Positions 6,710 to 12,650 of a stretch of DNA of 12,650 nucleotides are shown here, piece after piece. Source of the DNA: Elusimicrobiota bacterium. Its GTDB lineage: Bacteria; Elusimicrobiota; Elusimicrobia; UBA1565; UBA9628. Both the position numbers and the translations under genes were made by a program. The stretch's first letter is position 1, and every line of letters starts with the position of its first letter. The DNA lies in NCBI GenBank assembly GCA_028871595.1, contig JAGWMT010000070.1:1-12650 (forward strand), in the 5' to 3' direction. Below the pieces are notes generated by a model. That model saw only the letters and a list, made by a program, of their open reading frames with translations. It searched no databases and had not been told where the DNA came from.

Positions 6710-7737
6710 CCCCGCGCCTGCCCGTGGCCGATTACGATTACGAATATCCCGAGGAGTTGATCGCCTCCGCCCCCGCGGAGCCGCGCGACTCCTCCCGGCT
6801 GCTGGTCCTGGACCGGGCCTCCGGCCGCGTGGAGCACGCCGTGTTCCGCGAGCTTCCGCGCTTCCTGGCGCCCGGCGATTGCCTGGTCCTCAACCGGACC
6901 AAGGTGATGCCCTGCCGCCTGATCGGCCGCAAATCGACCGGCGGGAAGGCGGACCTGCTTCTGGTGAAGGAGCTGGGTCCCGCGTCGTGGACGGCGCTGG
7001 CTTCCGGCTTCAAGACCGGGCAGACCCTGGCGTTCGAAGGCGGTTTGACGGCGCGCGTCGAGGGCTTGACCGCGGAGGGCGAATACCGGCTGACTTTTTC
7101 GGCCGCGGACGTCCGGCCGTACCTGGCCGAGCACGGCCTGCCGCCGCTGCCGCCGTACATCGCGAAGAAGCGCGTGGCCTCGCGCGAGGACGCGGCGCGT
7201 TACCAGACGGTGTACGCGCGCGACGAGGGCTCCATCGCCGCGCCCACCGCCGGGCTGCACTTCACGCCGGGCTTGCTCGAGGCGTTGCGCGGACGCGGCG
7301 TGGAGACGGCCTGGGTGACGCTGCACGTGGGGCGCGGCACCTTCCGGCCGATCGCCGGCGAGGACGCGTCCCTGCATGTGATGCTCCCGGAACGGTTCGA
7401 GGTGGACGCGGCGGAGGCCGAGAAGATGCGCGGCGCGAAGGCGCGCGGCGGGAGGCTGATCGCGGTCGGCACGACGGCGACGCGGACGTTGGAGACCATG
7501 GGGGCGCGCCCCGAAGGGCTGTCCGGCTGTTCCGGCGAGAGCTCCCTGTACATCGTGCCCGGCTATTCCTTCCGCGCCGTGGACGCGCTGATCACGAATT
7601 TCCACCTCCCGCGTTCCACGCCGCTGATGCTGGCCGGCGCTTTCGCCGGGCGGGAACGGCTGCTGGCGGCCTACCGCGAGGCGGTTTCGTTGCGCTACCG
7701 CTTGTTCTCCTTCGGCGACGCCACCTTGATTCTGTGA
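6706..7737 (+). CDS. queA: S-adenosylmethionine:tRNA ribosyltransferase-isomerase QueA
   Basis: The 343-residue product transfers and isomerises the ribosyl part of SAM onto preQ1 in tRNA, giving epoxyqueuosine, the penultimate step of queuosine synthesis in the cytosol. Family motifs run in order: YPEELIASAPAEPRDSSRLLV (14-34), NRTKVMPCRL (63-72), GGKADLLLVKEL, PPLPPYI (146-152), YQTVYARDEGSIAAPTAGLHFT (166-187), TLHVGRGTFRPI (205-216), IAVGTTATRTLE (252-263), SLYIVPGYSFRAVDALITNFHLPRSTPLMLAGAF in the last quarter. It is slightly shorter than E. coli QueA (356). The ATG overlaps the spoIID-like stop by four bases, and GAGG seven bases upstream gives a ribosome site. The partner enzyme tgt lies two genes downstream, so the two pathway genes are in one operon but separated by a sensor pair. 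Confidence 0.97.
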   Translation: MTPRLPVADYDYEYPEELIASAPAEPRDSSRLLVLDRASGRVEHAVFRELPRFLAPGDCLVLNRTKVMPCRLIGRKSTGGKADLLLVKELGPASWTALASGFKTGQTLAFEGGLTARVEGLTAEGEYRLTFSAADVRPYLAEHGLPPLPPYIAKKRVASREDAARYQTVYARDEGSIAAPTAGLHFTPGLLEALRGRGVETAWVTLHVGRGTFRPIAGEDASLHVMLPERFEVDAAEAEKMRGAKARGGRLIAVGTTATRTLETMGARPEGLSGCSGESSLYIVPGYSFRAVDALITNFHLPRSTPLMLAGAFAGRERLLAAYREAVSLRYRLFSFGDATLIL

Positions 7738-8591
7738 GGCTCTCCTTTTCGCTCTTGACCGCGCTGGCCCTCGCCTCGCTGGCGGCCGCGCGCGCCGCGT
7801 CCGCGGCGGACGTGGAAGCGGTGCTGTCGTCGGATTCCAGCCATTACCGCCAGGCGTTCGAGGGTTTCCAGGAGGAATGGGGCTCCAGCGTTCCGGCCGT
7901 CGTCGGCGAAGAGGTCCCGCGCGGCAAGCCGGACGTGATCGCGGCGTTCGGCTCCCTCGCCGCCCTGCGCGACTGGCCCGAAAACGCGCTCCTGGTGACC
8001 TGCCTGGCGCCGGGGGCCCGGCCCGTCCGGCGGGGCGAAGTTCTGCGCGTCGAGCTTCTCCCCATTCCGGCGCTGCTGATCAGCCGCATCCGGAAGCTTC
8101 TCCCCCGTCTGAAGGTCCTGCGCGTTTTCTGGGCCTCCGATTACGAAGAAGGCGAGGTGGGCGAGTTGATCACGGCCGCAAGGAAGCAGGGCGTCTCGGT
8201 CTTGTCCGAACGGATTTCTGATCCGGCGCTCCTTCCCGGACGGCTGCGCTCTCTGTCCGCTCCGGCCGACGCCCTATGGCTGATGCCTGATCCCGCTCTG
8301 GTCAACGAGGCGAATTTCGCCATCCTCCGGGAGTATGCCTCGGCCGCGCGCGTGCCCTTCCTGGCGCCGACCGACGGCCTGGCGGAGAAGGGGGCGACGG
8401 CCACCGTGGCCGCCACCTTCCGCGACGTGGGCCGCGCCGCGGCCGCGGCCTTGCGCGCCCGGCTCCGCGGCGAACGCACCCAGGATCCCGTGCATCCCGA
8501 CCGGCTGGTGGTGACGGTGAACGCGACCGCGGCCCGCGCCGTCGGCATGGACCTCAAGGCGGCCGAAGGCGTGGATAGGACCGTTCCATGA
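7734..8591 (+). CDS. Periplasmic ABC-type substrate-binding protein, TrpX/PF04392-like, without transporter genes
   Basis: The 285-residue product has a signal peptide (MRLS, a hydrophobic core at 5-18, cleavage near ASA-A at about 24-25). The mature part resembles the two-lobed PF04392 family: a first lobe with PDVIAAFGSLAA and LRVELLPIPALLISRIRKLLP, a linker VLRVFWASDYEEGEVGELIT, then the second lobe with ADALWLMPDPALVNE, ARVPFLAPTDGLAEKGATAT, DVGRAAAAALRARLRGE and RLVVTVNATAARAVGMDL. The ligand cannot be read from sequence; family members include amino-acid binders. No permease or ATPase gene is adjacent. Instead its stop overlaps the ATG of a sensor kinase, suggesting the protein feeds a periplasmic signal to that kinase, as LuxP does for LuxQ (inference). 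The GTG start overlaps the queA stop by four bases, with no clear ribosome site. The family call is fairly sure; the sensing role is a hypothesis. Confidence 0.8.
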   Translation: MRLSFSLLTALALASLAAARAASAADVEAVLSSDSSHYRQAFEGFQEEWGSSVPAVVGEEVPRGKPDVIAAFGSLAALRDWPENALLVTCLAPGARPVRRGEVLRVELLPIPALLISRIRKLLPRLKVLRVFWASDYEEGEVGELITAARKQGVSVLSERISDPALLPGRLRSLSAPADALWLMPDPALVNEANFAILREYASAARVPFLAPTDGLAEKGATATVAATFRDVGRAAAAALRARLRGERTQDPVHPDRLVVTVNATAARAVGMDLKAAEGVDRTVP

Positions 8592-11206
8592 GGCTGCAGA
8601 CCAAGATCCTGGCGGTCTCCATTCCGCTGGCGGCGCTTTCGGCGGTACTCGGCGCCGTCACGGGCCGGCTGGCCACGGAAAAAATCATGGTCCGCGAGCT
8701 GGGCAGCCGCCTGCGCCCGCAGGCCGAGGATTTCGCTTCCGGTCTTTCGAAGGACATGGAGGCCGGCCGAGAGAGCGCCCTGCTCGCGCGCCTGCAGGCC
8801 GCGCAAGCGTTCTCCGGGGCGGAGTTCGCGGAGGCCCTGACGCCTCGCGGAGTGGTGGCGGCCCACACGAACGTGCTGGAAACGGGGAAGGTGCGGAGCG
8901 ATCCGCAGACCGCCGATGAGCTGCAGGCCGGCGAGACCGTCTACGAGCGCGCGCCCGGCGCGGTCGGCCCCCTCCTGATCCTCTCAACCCCGATCTGGCG
9001 CGCGGACGAGGAGTTCCTCCTCTCCGGCGGGCCGCGCAAGCGCCTGGGGACCTTGCGTCTGGGCCTGCCGTTGAAGGCCACGCTCGATTCGGCCCGTCGC
9101 GTCGGCGCCATCGTGGCGGAACTTCTCGCCTGCATGAGCCTGCTGGCGCTGGGGTTGTCTTTGGGCGTCCTGCGCTTCGTCCTGCGGCCTCTGGGGACCA
9201 TCGCCGGGGCGACGGCCCGCGTCGCGGCGGGGGATTACGGCGTCGAGGTCCCCTCCGGATCGGCCGACGAACTGGGCGACCTCGCCGAGGCGTTCAACCG
9301 GATGAGCGCGGCGCTCGCCCGCACCGTGGTCTCCCGGGACCGCGTCGAGGAGGCTCTGGCCATCGCCCGCGCCACCCTGGACGCCAGCGCCGACGGCATC
9401 CTGGTGGTGGATCGGAACCTGCGCGCGATCACCTACAACCGCCGCTTCGTCGAGATGTGGGGCCTCAGCGAGGAGATCGCCCGCTCCGGCGACGTGCGCC
9501 TCATGGCGGAGTCGGTGATGCACGAAGTCGAGGATCCGGAGACCTTCGTGCGCCTGGCGTCGACCAACTTCGCCGACGGGCAAAGCCAGGAACAGCGCGA
9601 TCTTCTGCGCCTGAAGGACGGCCGGGTCTTCGACCGTATCACCCAGCCGTACAGCATCGGCGGCAAGATCGTGGGAAGGACGGTGACGACGCGCGACGTG
9701 ACCTTGCACCTCGAGGGCGTCCGCGCGCTGGCTCTGGCCCGCGACGAGGCCCTCGAGGCGACGCGGGTGAAATCCCAATTCCTGGCCAACATCAGCCACG
9801 AATTGCGCACGCCGCTGAACGCGGTCGTGGGCAACGCCGAACTGCTCGTCGGAATGAACATGACGCCGGCGCAGAAGGAACATTTCGCGACGATCGCCTC
9901 GGCGGCGCGGGCCCTCCTGGACCTGGTGGACGGCGTGCTGGATTTTTCGAAAATCGAAGCGGGCCGGATGACGGTGGAGCGGGCCGTTTTGCGGCCCGGG
10001 GAAATCCTGGCCAACGCCATGGGCTTCGTGGCCCCGCGAGCGGCCGAGAAGGGTCTCGAGCTCCGCTCCGACGCGGGCGAAGCGGCCACCTGGGAACTGC
10101 TCGGCGATCCGACCCGGCTGCGGCAGGTCCTGCTCAACCTGCTGGCGAACGCGGTGAAGTTCACTGCCAAGGGAGAGGTCTCCGCCTCCGTTTCGGTTCT
10201 TTCTCGGGGCGAAGGCTCCGCGGAGCTGGAGTTCTCCGTCCGGGACACCGGGATCGGCATCGGCGCGGAGGAAGGCGCCCGCCTGTTCACTCCGTTCACT
10301 CAAGGCGACGGCTCGACCACCCGGCGCTACGGAGGCACCGGACTGGGCCTGGCGATCAGCAAGAGCCTGGTGGATTTGATGGGCGGGACGATGGGTTTCG
10401 AGAGCGCGCCGGGCGAAGGCGCGCGCTTCTGGTTCCGGCTGCGCTTCGACCGCGCCGAGGCCTCTCCCGTCGCGGCCGAGTCGCCGCCGCCGTCCGGGCC
10501 GCGGGACCGCCAGCGCGTCCTGGTGGTCGAGGACAACGCGCTCAACCGGAAGCTCCTGGAAAAACAATTGGAGCGTTTGGGCTGCCCGTGCGCGTCCGTC
10601 GCGGACGGGCGTTCGGCGCTGGACCTTCTGAGCCGGGAGGAATTCGGCATGATCCTCCTCGATTGCCAGATGCCCGGCCTGGACGGCTATGCCACGGCGT
10701 CGGAGATCCGGACGCGCGAGGCGGGGCGGCGCCGCACGCCGATCATCGCGATCACGGCCAACGCCACGGACGACGACCGCCGCCGCTGCTACGACGCCGG
10801 GATGGACGACTTCCTGCCGAAACCCGTGACGCTGGGGCCTTTGTCCGCGGCGCTGAATCGCTGGGATCTTCCGTTCGACGAGACCGCTTTGGCCGTCTTC
10901 GCCTCCGTGGCCGCCGACGCTCCCGGGGCGCTGACCCGCCTTCTGGATGGATTCCTGTCCGACTCCGAGGAGCGCCTGGGCGCCGCCCGGGCCGCGCTGG
11001 CGCGCGGGGACGCGCCGGCCTGCGGGAGCGAAGCCCACGCGGTGCGGGGCGCGGCCGCCTCCGTGGGCGCGCGCGGTCTCCGCGAGCTGTGCCGGCGCAT
11101 CGAGGCGGCGACCGCCGCCGGAGAGCCTTCCGCGGCGCTGCTGGATCAGGCCGTCGCCGAGGTCGCGCGCCTGCGCGAGGACGTCGGTCGCCGTCCCCCC
11201 GCCTAA
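8588..11206 (+). CDS. Hybrid sensor histidine kinase: TM-periplasmic-TM-HAMP-PAS-HisKA-HATPase-REC-Hpt
   Basis: The 872-residue product has two membrane helices (about 8-26 and 173-199) flanking a periplasmic sensor of about 145 residues, then HAMP (199-250), a PAS domain (about 257-372, TLDASADGILVVDRNLRAIT) and a short coiled linker. HisKA has phospho-acceptor H404 in FLANISHELRTPLNAV. The ATPase part has the N box (N517-N521), DTGIGIG (553-559) and GGTGLGL (582-588). The receiver (643-750) has E648-D649, phospho-acceptor D692, T723 and K745. The C-terminal Hpt domain (about 770-865) has H817 in HAVRGAAASVG. Phosphate could thus pass H404, D692, H817 and on to a separate regulator, which is not encoded here. 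The ATG overlaps the binding-protein stop by four bases, with TAGGA seven bases before it. All phospho-transfer residues are intact. The ligand and output are unknown. Confidence 0.95.
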   Translation: MRLQTKILAVSIPLAALSAVLGAVTGRLATEKIMVRELGSRLRPQAEDFASGLSKDMEAGRESALLARLQAAQAFSGAEFAEALTPRGVVAAHTNVLETGKVRSDPQTADELQAGETVYERAPGAVGPLLILSTPIWRADEEFLLSGGPRKRLGTLRLGLPLKATLDSARRVGAIVAELLACMSLLALGLSLGVLRFVLRPLGTIAGATARVAAGDYGVEVPSGSADELGDLAEAFNRMSAALARTVVSRDRVEEALAIARATLDASADGILVVDRNLRAITYNRRFVEMWGLSEEIARSGDVRLMAESVMHEVEDPETFVRLASTNFADGQSQEQRDLLRLKDGRVFDRITQPYSIGGKIVGRTVTTRDVTLHLEGVRALALARDEALEATRVKSQFLANISHELRTPLNAVVGNAELLVGMNMTPAQKEHFATIASAARALLDLVDGVLDFSKIEAGRMTVERAVLRPGEILANAMGFVAPRAAEKGLELRSDAGEAATWELLGDPTRLRQVLLNLLANAVKFTAKGEVSASVSVLSRGEGSAELEFSVRDTGIGIGAEEGARLFTPFTQGDGSTTRRYGGTGLGLAISKSLVDLMGGTMGFESAPGEGARFWFRLRFDRAEASPVAAESPPPSGPRDRQRVLVVEDNALNRKLLEKQLERLGCPCASVADGRSALDLLSREEFGMILLDCQMPGLDGYATASEIRTREAGRRRTPIIAITANATDDDRRRCYDAGMDDFLPKPVTLGPLSAALNRWDLPFDETALAVFASVAADAPGALTRLLDGFLSDSEERLGAARAALARGDAPACGSEAHAVRGAAASVGARGLRELCRRIEAATAAGEPSAALLDQAVAEVARLREDVGRRPPA

Positions 11207-11225
11207 AAAGGTACGATCCCCGCCC

Positions 11226-12341
11226 ATGGCTTTCCGGATCGAGGCGAAGGACCCCTGCGGCGCGCGCGCCGGGACGCTGGACACCCCCCGCGGCCCCGTT
11301 CAAACCCCGGTGTTCATGCCGGTCGCGACGCAGGCCAGCGTGAAGGCCCTCGACTCCGACGACATGCGCCGCCTCGGTTCGCAGGCGATCCTGGCCAATT
11401 CCTACCACCTCTATCTGCGCCCGGGGACGGAGACCGTGAAGGCGGCGGGCGGCCTGCACAAGTTCATGGACCTGGACACCTTCATCATCACGGACTCGGG
11501 AGGTTTCCAGGTCCTGTCCCTCTCCGACCTGCGCGAAGTGGACGACGAGGGCGTGACCTTCCGCTCCCATTTGGACGGCTCCGAGCACCGCCTGACGCCG
11601 GAGTCGGTGATCGGGGTTCAGGCGGCGCTGGGGTCCGACGGCTGGACCACGTTGGACGAGCTGGCGCCGCACCCGTCGGACGAGGCCCACACCCGGCGCG
11701 CGCTGGAGCGGACCATGCTGTGGATTGACCGCTCGGTGCCCGCGGTCGCGGCCGCGCGCGAAGCCGGCGCGAAGTCCCTCTTCCTCCCCATTCTGCAGGG
11801 CGGCTTCTACCCGGCGTTGCGCGCGCGCGCGATCGCGCATCACAACGCGACGCCTTGCGACGGTGTCTCCATCGGCGGCTTCATGGTGGGCGAGGACAAG
11901 CCCACGACCTGGCGCTTTCTGACCGAGACCAGCGCCGCCCTGCGCGAGGACCGGGTGCGCTACCTGATGGGCGTGGGCACGCCCATGGACCTGTGGGACT
12001 CGGTGGCCTGCGGCGCCGACATGATGGACTGCGTTTACCCCACCCGGGTCGCGCGCACGGGCCAGGTGATGGCGCGCGACGGCAAGTTCAACGTCACCAA
12101 CGCCCGCTTCCGCCGCGACTTCACCCCCCTGGACCCCACCTGCACCTGCTTCGTCTGCGCGCGCTACACCCGGGCCTACCTGGGCCACCTCCTGCGCGCC
12201 AAGGAACTGGCCGCCTACCGCCTGCTCTCCTACCACAACCTCCATTTCATGGCCGCCATCATGACCGAAATCCGCGATTCCATCCTGGCCGGCCGCTTCA
12301 AAAGCGCCCGCCAAGATTTCCTGGCCCGTTACGTCAAATGA
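11226..12341 (+). CDS. tgt: tRNA-guanine transglycosylase Tgt (preQ1-inserting), with altered pocket residues
   Basis: The 371-residue product exchanges G34 of GUN-anticodon tRNAs for preQ1. Against the Zymomonas enzyme a constant offset of 12 holds: D90 in TDSGGFQV (acid/base, D102), D144 in TLDEL (D156), Q191 in ILQGG (Q203), D268 in DCVYPTR (nucleophile, D280). The zinc ligands are C306, C308, C311 and H337 (CTCFVC, then SYHNLHF). V221, equivalent to V233 associated with preQ1 rather than queuine use, is kept. Odd changes lie around the base pocket: DEC becomes DEL (L146), GGLAVGE becomes GGFMVGE (F219, M220), and ARNG becomes ARTG (T278). The ATG follows the kinase stop after 19 bases and has only a weak AAGG site 13 bases upstream. 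It should act before QueA, whose gene is in the same operon. Confidence 0.97.
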   Translation: MAFRIEAKDPCGARAGTLDTPRGPVQTPVFMPVATQASVKALDSDDMRRLGSQAILANSYHLYLRPGTETVKAAGGLHKFMDLDTFIITDSGGFQVLSLSDLREVDDEGVTFRSHLDGSEHRLTPESVIGVQAALGSDGWTTLDELAPHPSDEAHTRRALERTMLWIDRSVPAVAAAREAGAKSLFLPILQGGFYPALRARAIAHHNATPCDGVSIGGFMVGEDKPTTWRFLTETSAALREDRVRYLMGVGTPMDLWDSVACGADMMDCVYPTRVARTGQVMARDGKFNVTNARFRRDFTPLDPTCTCFVCARYTRAYLGHLLRAKELAAYRLLSYHNLHFMAAIMTEIRDSILAGRFKSARQDFLARYVK

Positions 12342-12343
12342 TC

Positions 12344-12409
12344 GGTGTCAGGCTTACGGTTGTTACGGTTGTTTCCGAGAATAACCGTATTAACCATAGG
12401 CCTGACACC
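12344..12409 (+). repeat. 66-base near-perfect inverted repeat / long RNA hairpin after tgt
   Basis: The arms are complementary end to end: perfect GGTGTCAGGC (12344-12353) against GCCTGACACC (12400-12409), continuing inward to a CCGA loop at 12375-12378. Of 31 stem positions, 25 are Watson-Crick, four are G-U in plus-strand RNA and two are mismatches (C-A and U-U). The left arm contains a tandem 9-base repeat TTACGGTTG (12354-12371). It begins two bases after the tgt stop and ends five bases before the next gene's ribosome site, and is clearly AT-richer than its surroundings. No T-run follows, so it is not a classical terminator. It may be a REP-type or miniature mobile repeat, or an mRNA-end structure. 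Confidence 0.85.
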
Positions 12410-12414
12410 AAAAT

Positions 12415-12422
12415 AGGAGAGG
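12415..12422 (+). promoter_or_regulatory. Ribosome binding site AGGAGAGG for the M13 peptidase gene
   Basis: AGGAGAGG lies just before the ATG at 12427, with GGAG seven bases upstream of it. It is one of the strongest ribosome sites in the window and fixes the start. It sits directly downstream of the hairpin base, so a structure there could influence access. Confidence 0.7.
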
Positions 12423-12426
12423 TTCG

Positions 12427-12650
12427 ATGAAAATCGTCGCGATCGTCTTGATGGTGGCCGTGTCATCCGCGTGGGCGGCGGACCGGTCCAAGGAGCCGGC
12501 ACTGCCGTATACGCCGGGGCTGGACGTGAAGGCGATGGACCGCTCGGTGAATCCGTGCGACGATTTCTATTTGTACTCCTGCGGCGGGTGGAAGAAACGC
12601 AACCCGATCCCGGCGGACCAAACGGCGTGGGACGTGTACGGCAAGCTGGC
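12427..12650 (+). CDS. Exported M13 (neprilysin/PepO-like) zinc metallopeptidase, N-terminal fragment
   Basis: Seventy-four codons are visible before the right edge. The start MKIVAIVLMVAVSSAWA-AD is a typical signal peptide with no lipobox Cys. The mature N-terminus reads LDVKAMDRSVNPCDDFYLY, then SCGGWKKRNPIPADQTAW, which is the hallmark opening of family M13 (consensus PCDDFYxYxCGGW, NPIPxDxxxW), including the first conserved Cys pair (C44, C52). Family members are oligopeptidases of about 650-700 residues with HExxH and a downstream Glu as zinc site; those lie outside the window. The protein is expected in the periplasm or outside the cell. It is separated from tgt by the 66-base hairpin and has its own strong ribosome site, so it may be a separate transcription unit, although no promoter is evident. 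Confidence 0.88.
   Translation, partial: MKIVAIVLMVAVSSAWAADRSKEPALPYTPGLDVKAMDRSVNPCDDFYLYSCGGWKKRNPIPADQTAWDVYGKL

Noticed and set aside
8588..11206. Loss of function in the hybrid kinase
   Set aside because: H404, N521, the two Gly-rich boxes, D692, K745 and H817 are all present, so there is no sign of degeneration.
10947..11225. Extension of tgt upstream into the kinase gene
   Set aside because: The kinase Hpt domain is coding in another frame here, and the Tgt family N-terminus begins at the ATG at 11226.
8984..11284. Minus-strand open frame of 766 codons opposite the histidine kinase
   Set aside because: It has Arg/Gln/Gly/His-rich shadow composition and no motif; the plus strand carries every phosphorelay motif in order.
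12344..12409. The hairpin as a rho-independent terminator for tgt
   Set aside because: No T-run follows the right arm; AAAATAGGAG comes next. A terminator role of another type is still possible, so it is listed as a repeat.
1..12650. CRISPR array, insertion sequence, prophage or anti-phage gene cassette
   Set aside because: No regularly spaced repeats, transposase, integrase, phage structural or defence-type domains appear; apart from the hairpin and the sensor pair the genes are housekeeping or export functions.

Overview
The window is a gene-dense, high-GC stretch with strong G/C preference at third codon positions, from a chromosome that looks like that of a Gram-negative bacterium. Several products carry export signals, a SpoIID-type glycan-cleaving enzyme occurs without sporulation genes in view, and there is a periplasmic binding protein and a two-helix membrane sensor kinase. 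I cannot fix the phylum from sequence alone. An Elusimicrobiota-like or other deep-branching Gram-negative lineage would fit the gene mix, but that is a guess.

Left arm, minus strand (about 1-2560): a tRNA-Arg(UCG) is followed by an exported HEAT-repeat protein and then by an exported protein with an FTP/PepSY propeptide-like N-terminal half that runs off the left edge. The two protein genes overlap (TTGA) and both appear to use TTG starts. The tRNA ends only 23 bases before the HEAT start, so the three may share one transcript.

Divergent promoter gap (about 2559-2642): a TACAAT -10 box faces left toward the tRNA. An extended -10 box (TGGTAATAT) faces right toward yebC.

Central block, plus strand (2643-12341): yebC-ruvC-ruvA-ruvB-spoIID-like-queA-substrate-binding protein-hybrid histidine kinase-tgt. 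The first eight genes overlap by 1-4 bases at every junction, and tgt follows after 19 bases, so this is very probably one translationally coupled operon. It combines YebC, Holliday-junction branch migration and resolution (RuvABC), cell-wall glycan cleavage (SpoIID family), queuosine tRNA modification (Tgt inserts preQ1, QueA then adds the ribosyl-derived ring precursor), and an apparent envelope signalling pair inserted between the two queuosine genes.

Right end (12342-12650): directly after the tgt stop lies a 66-base, almost completely self-complementary element that would form a 31-position hairpin in the plus-strand RNA. It is followed by the start of an exported M13 (neprilysin/PepO-like) metallopeptidase that runs off the right edge.

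No stretch longer than about 100 bases lacks an assigned feature. I see no CRISPR array, rRNA, insertion sequence or prophage. The items most worth following are the RuvA lacking the acidic pin with a degenerate second helix-hairpin-helix, the altered DNA-contact segment of RuvC beside it, the orphan binding-protein/kinase pair between queA and tgt, substitutions in the Tgt substrate pocket, and the long hairpin.
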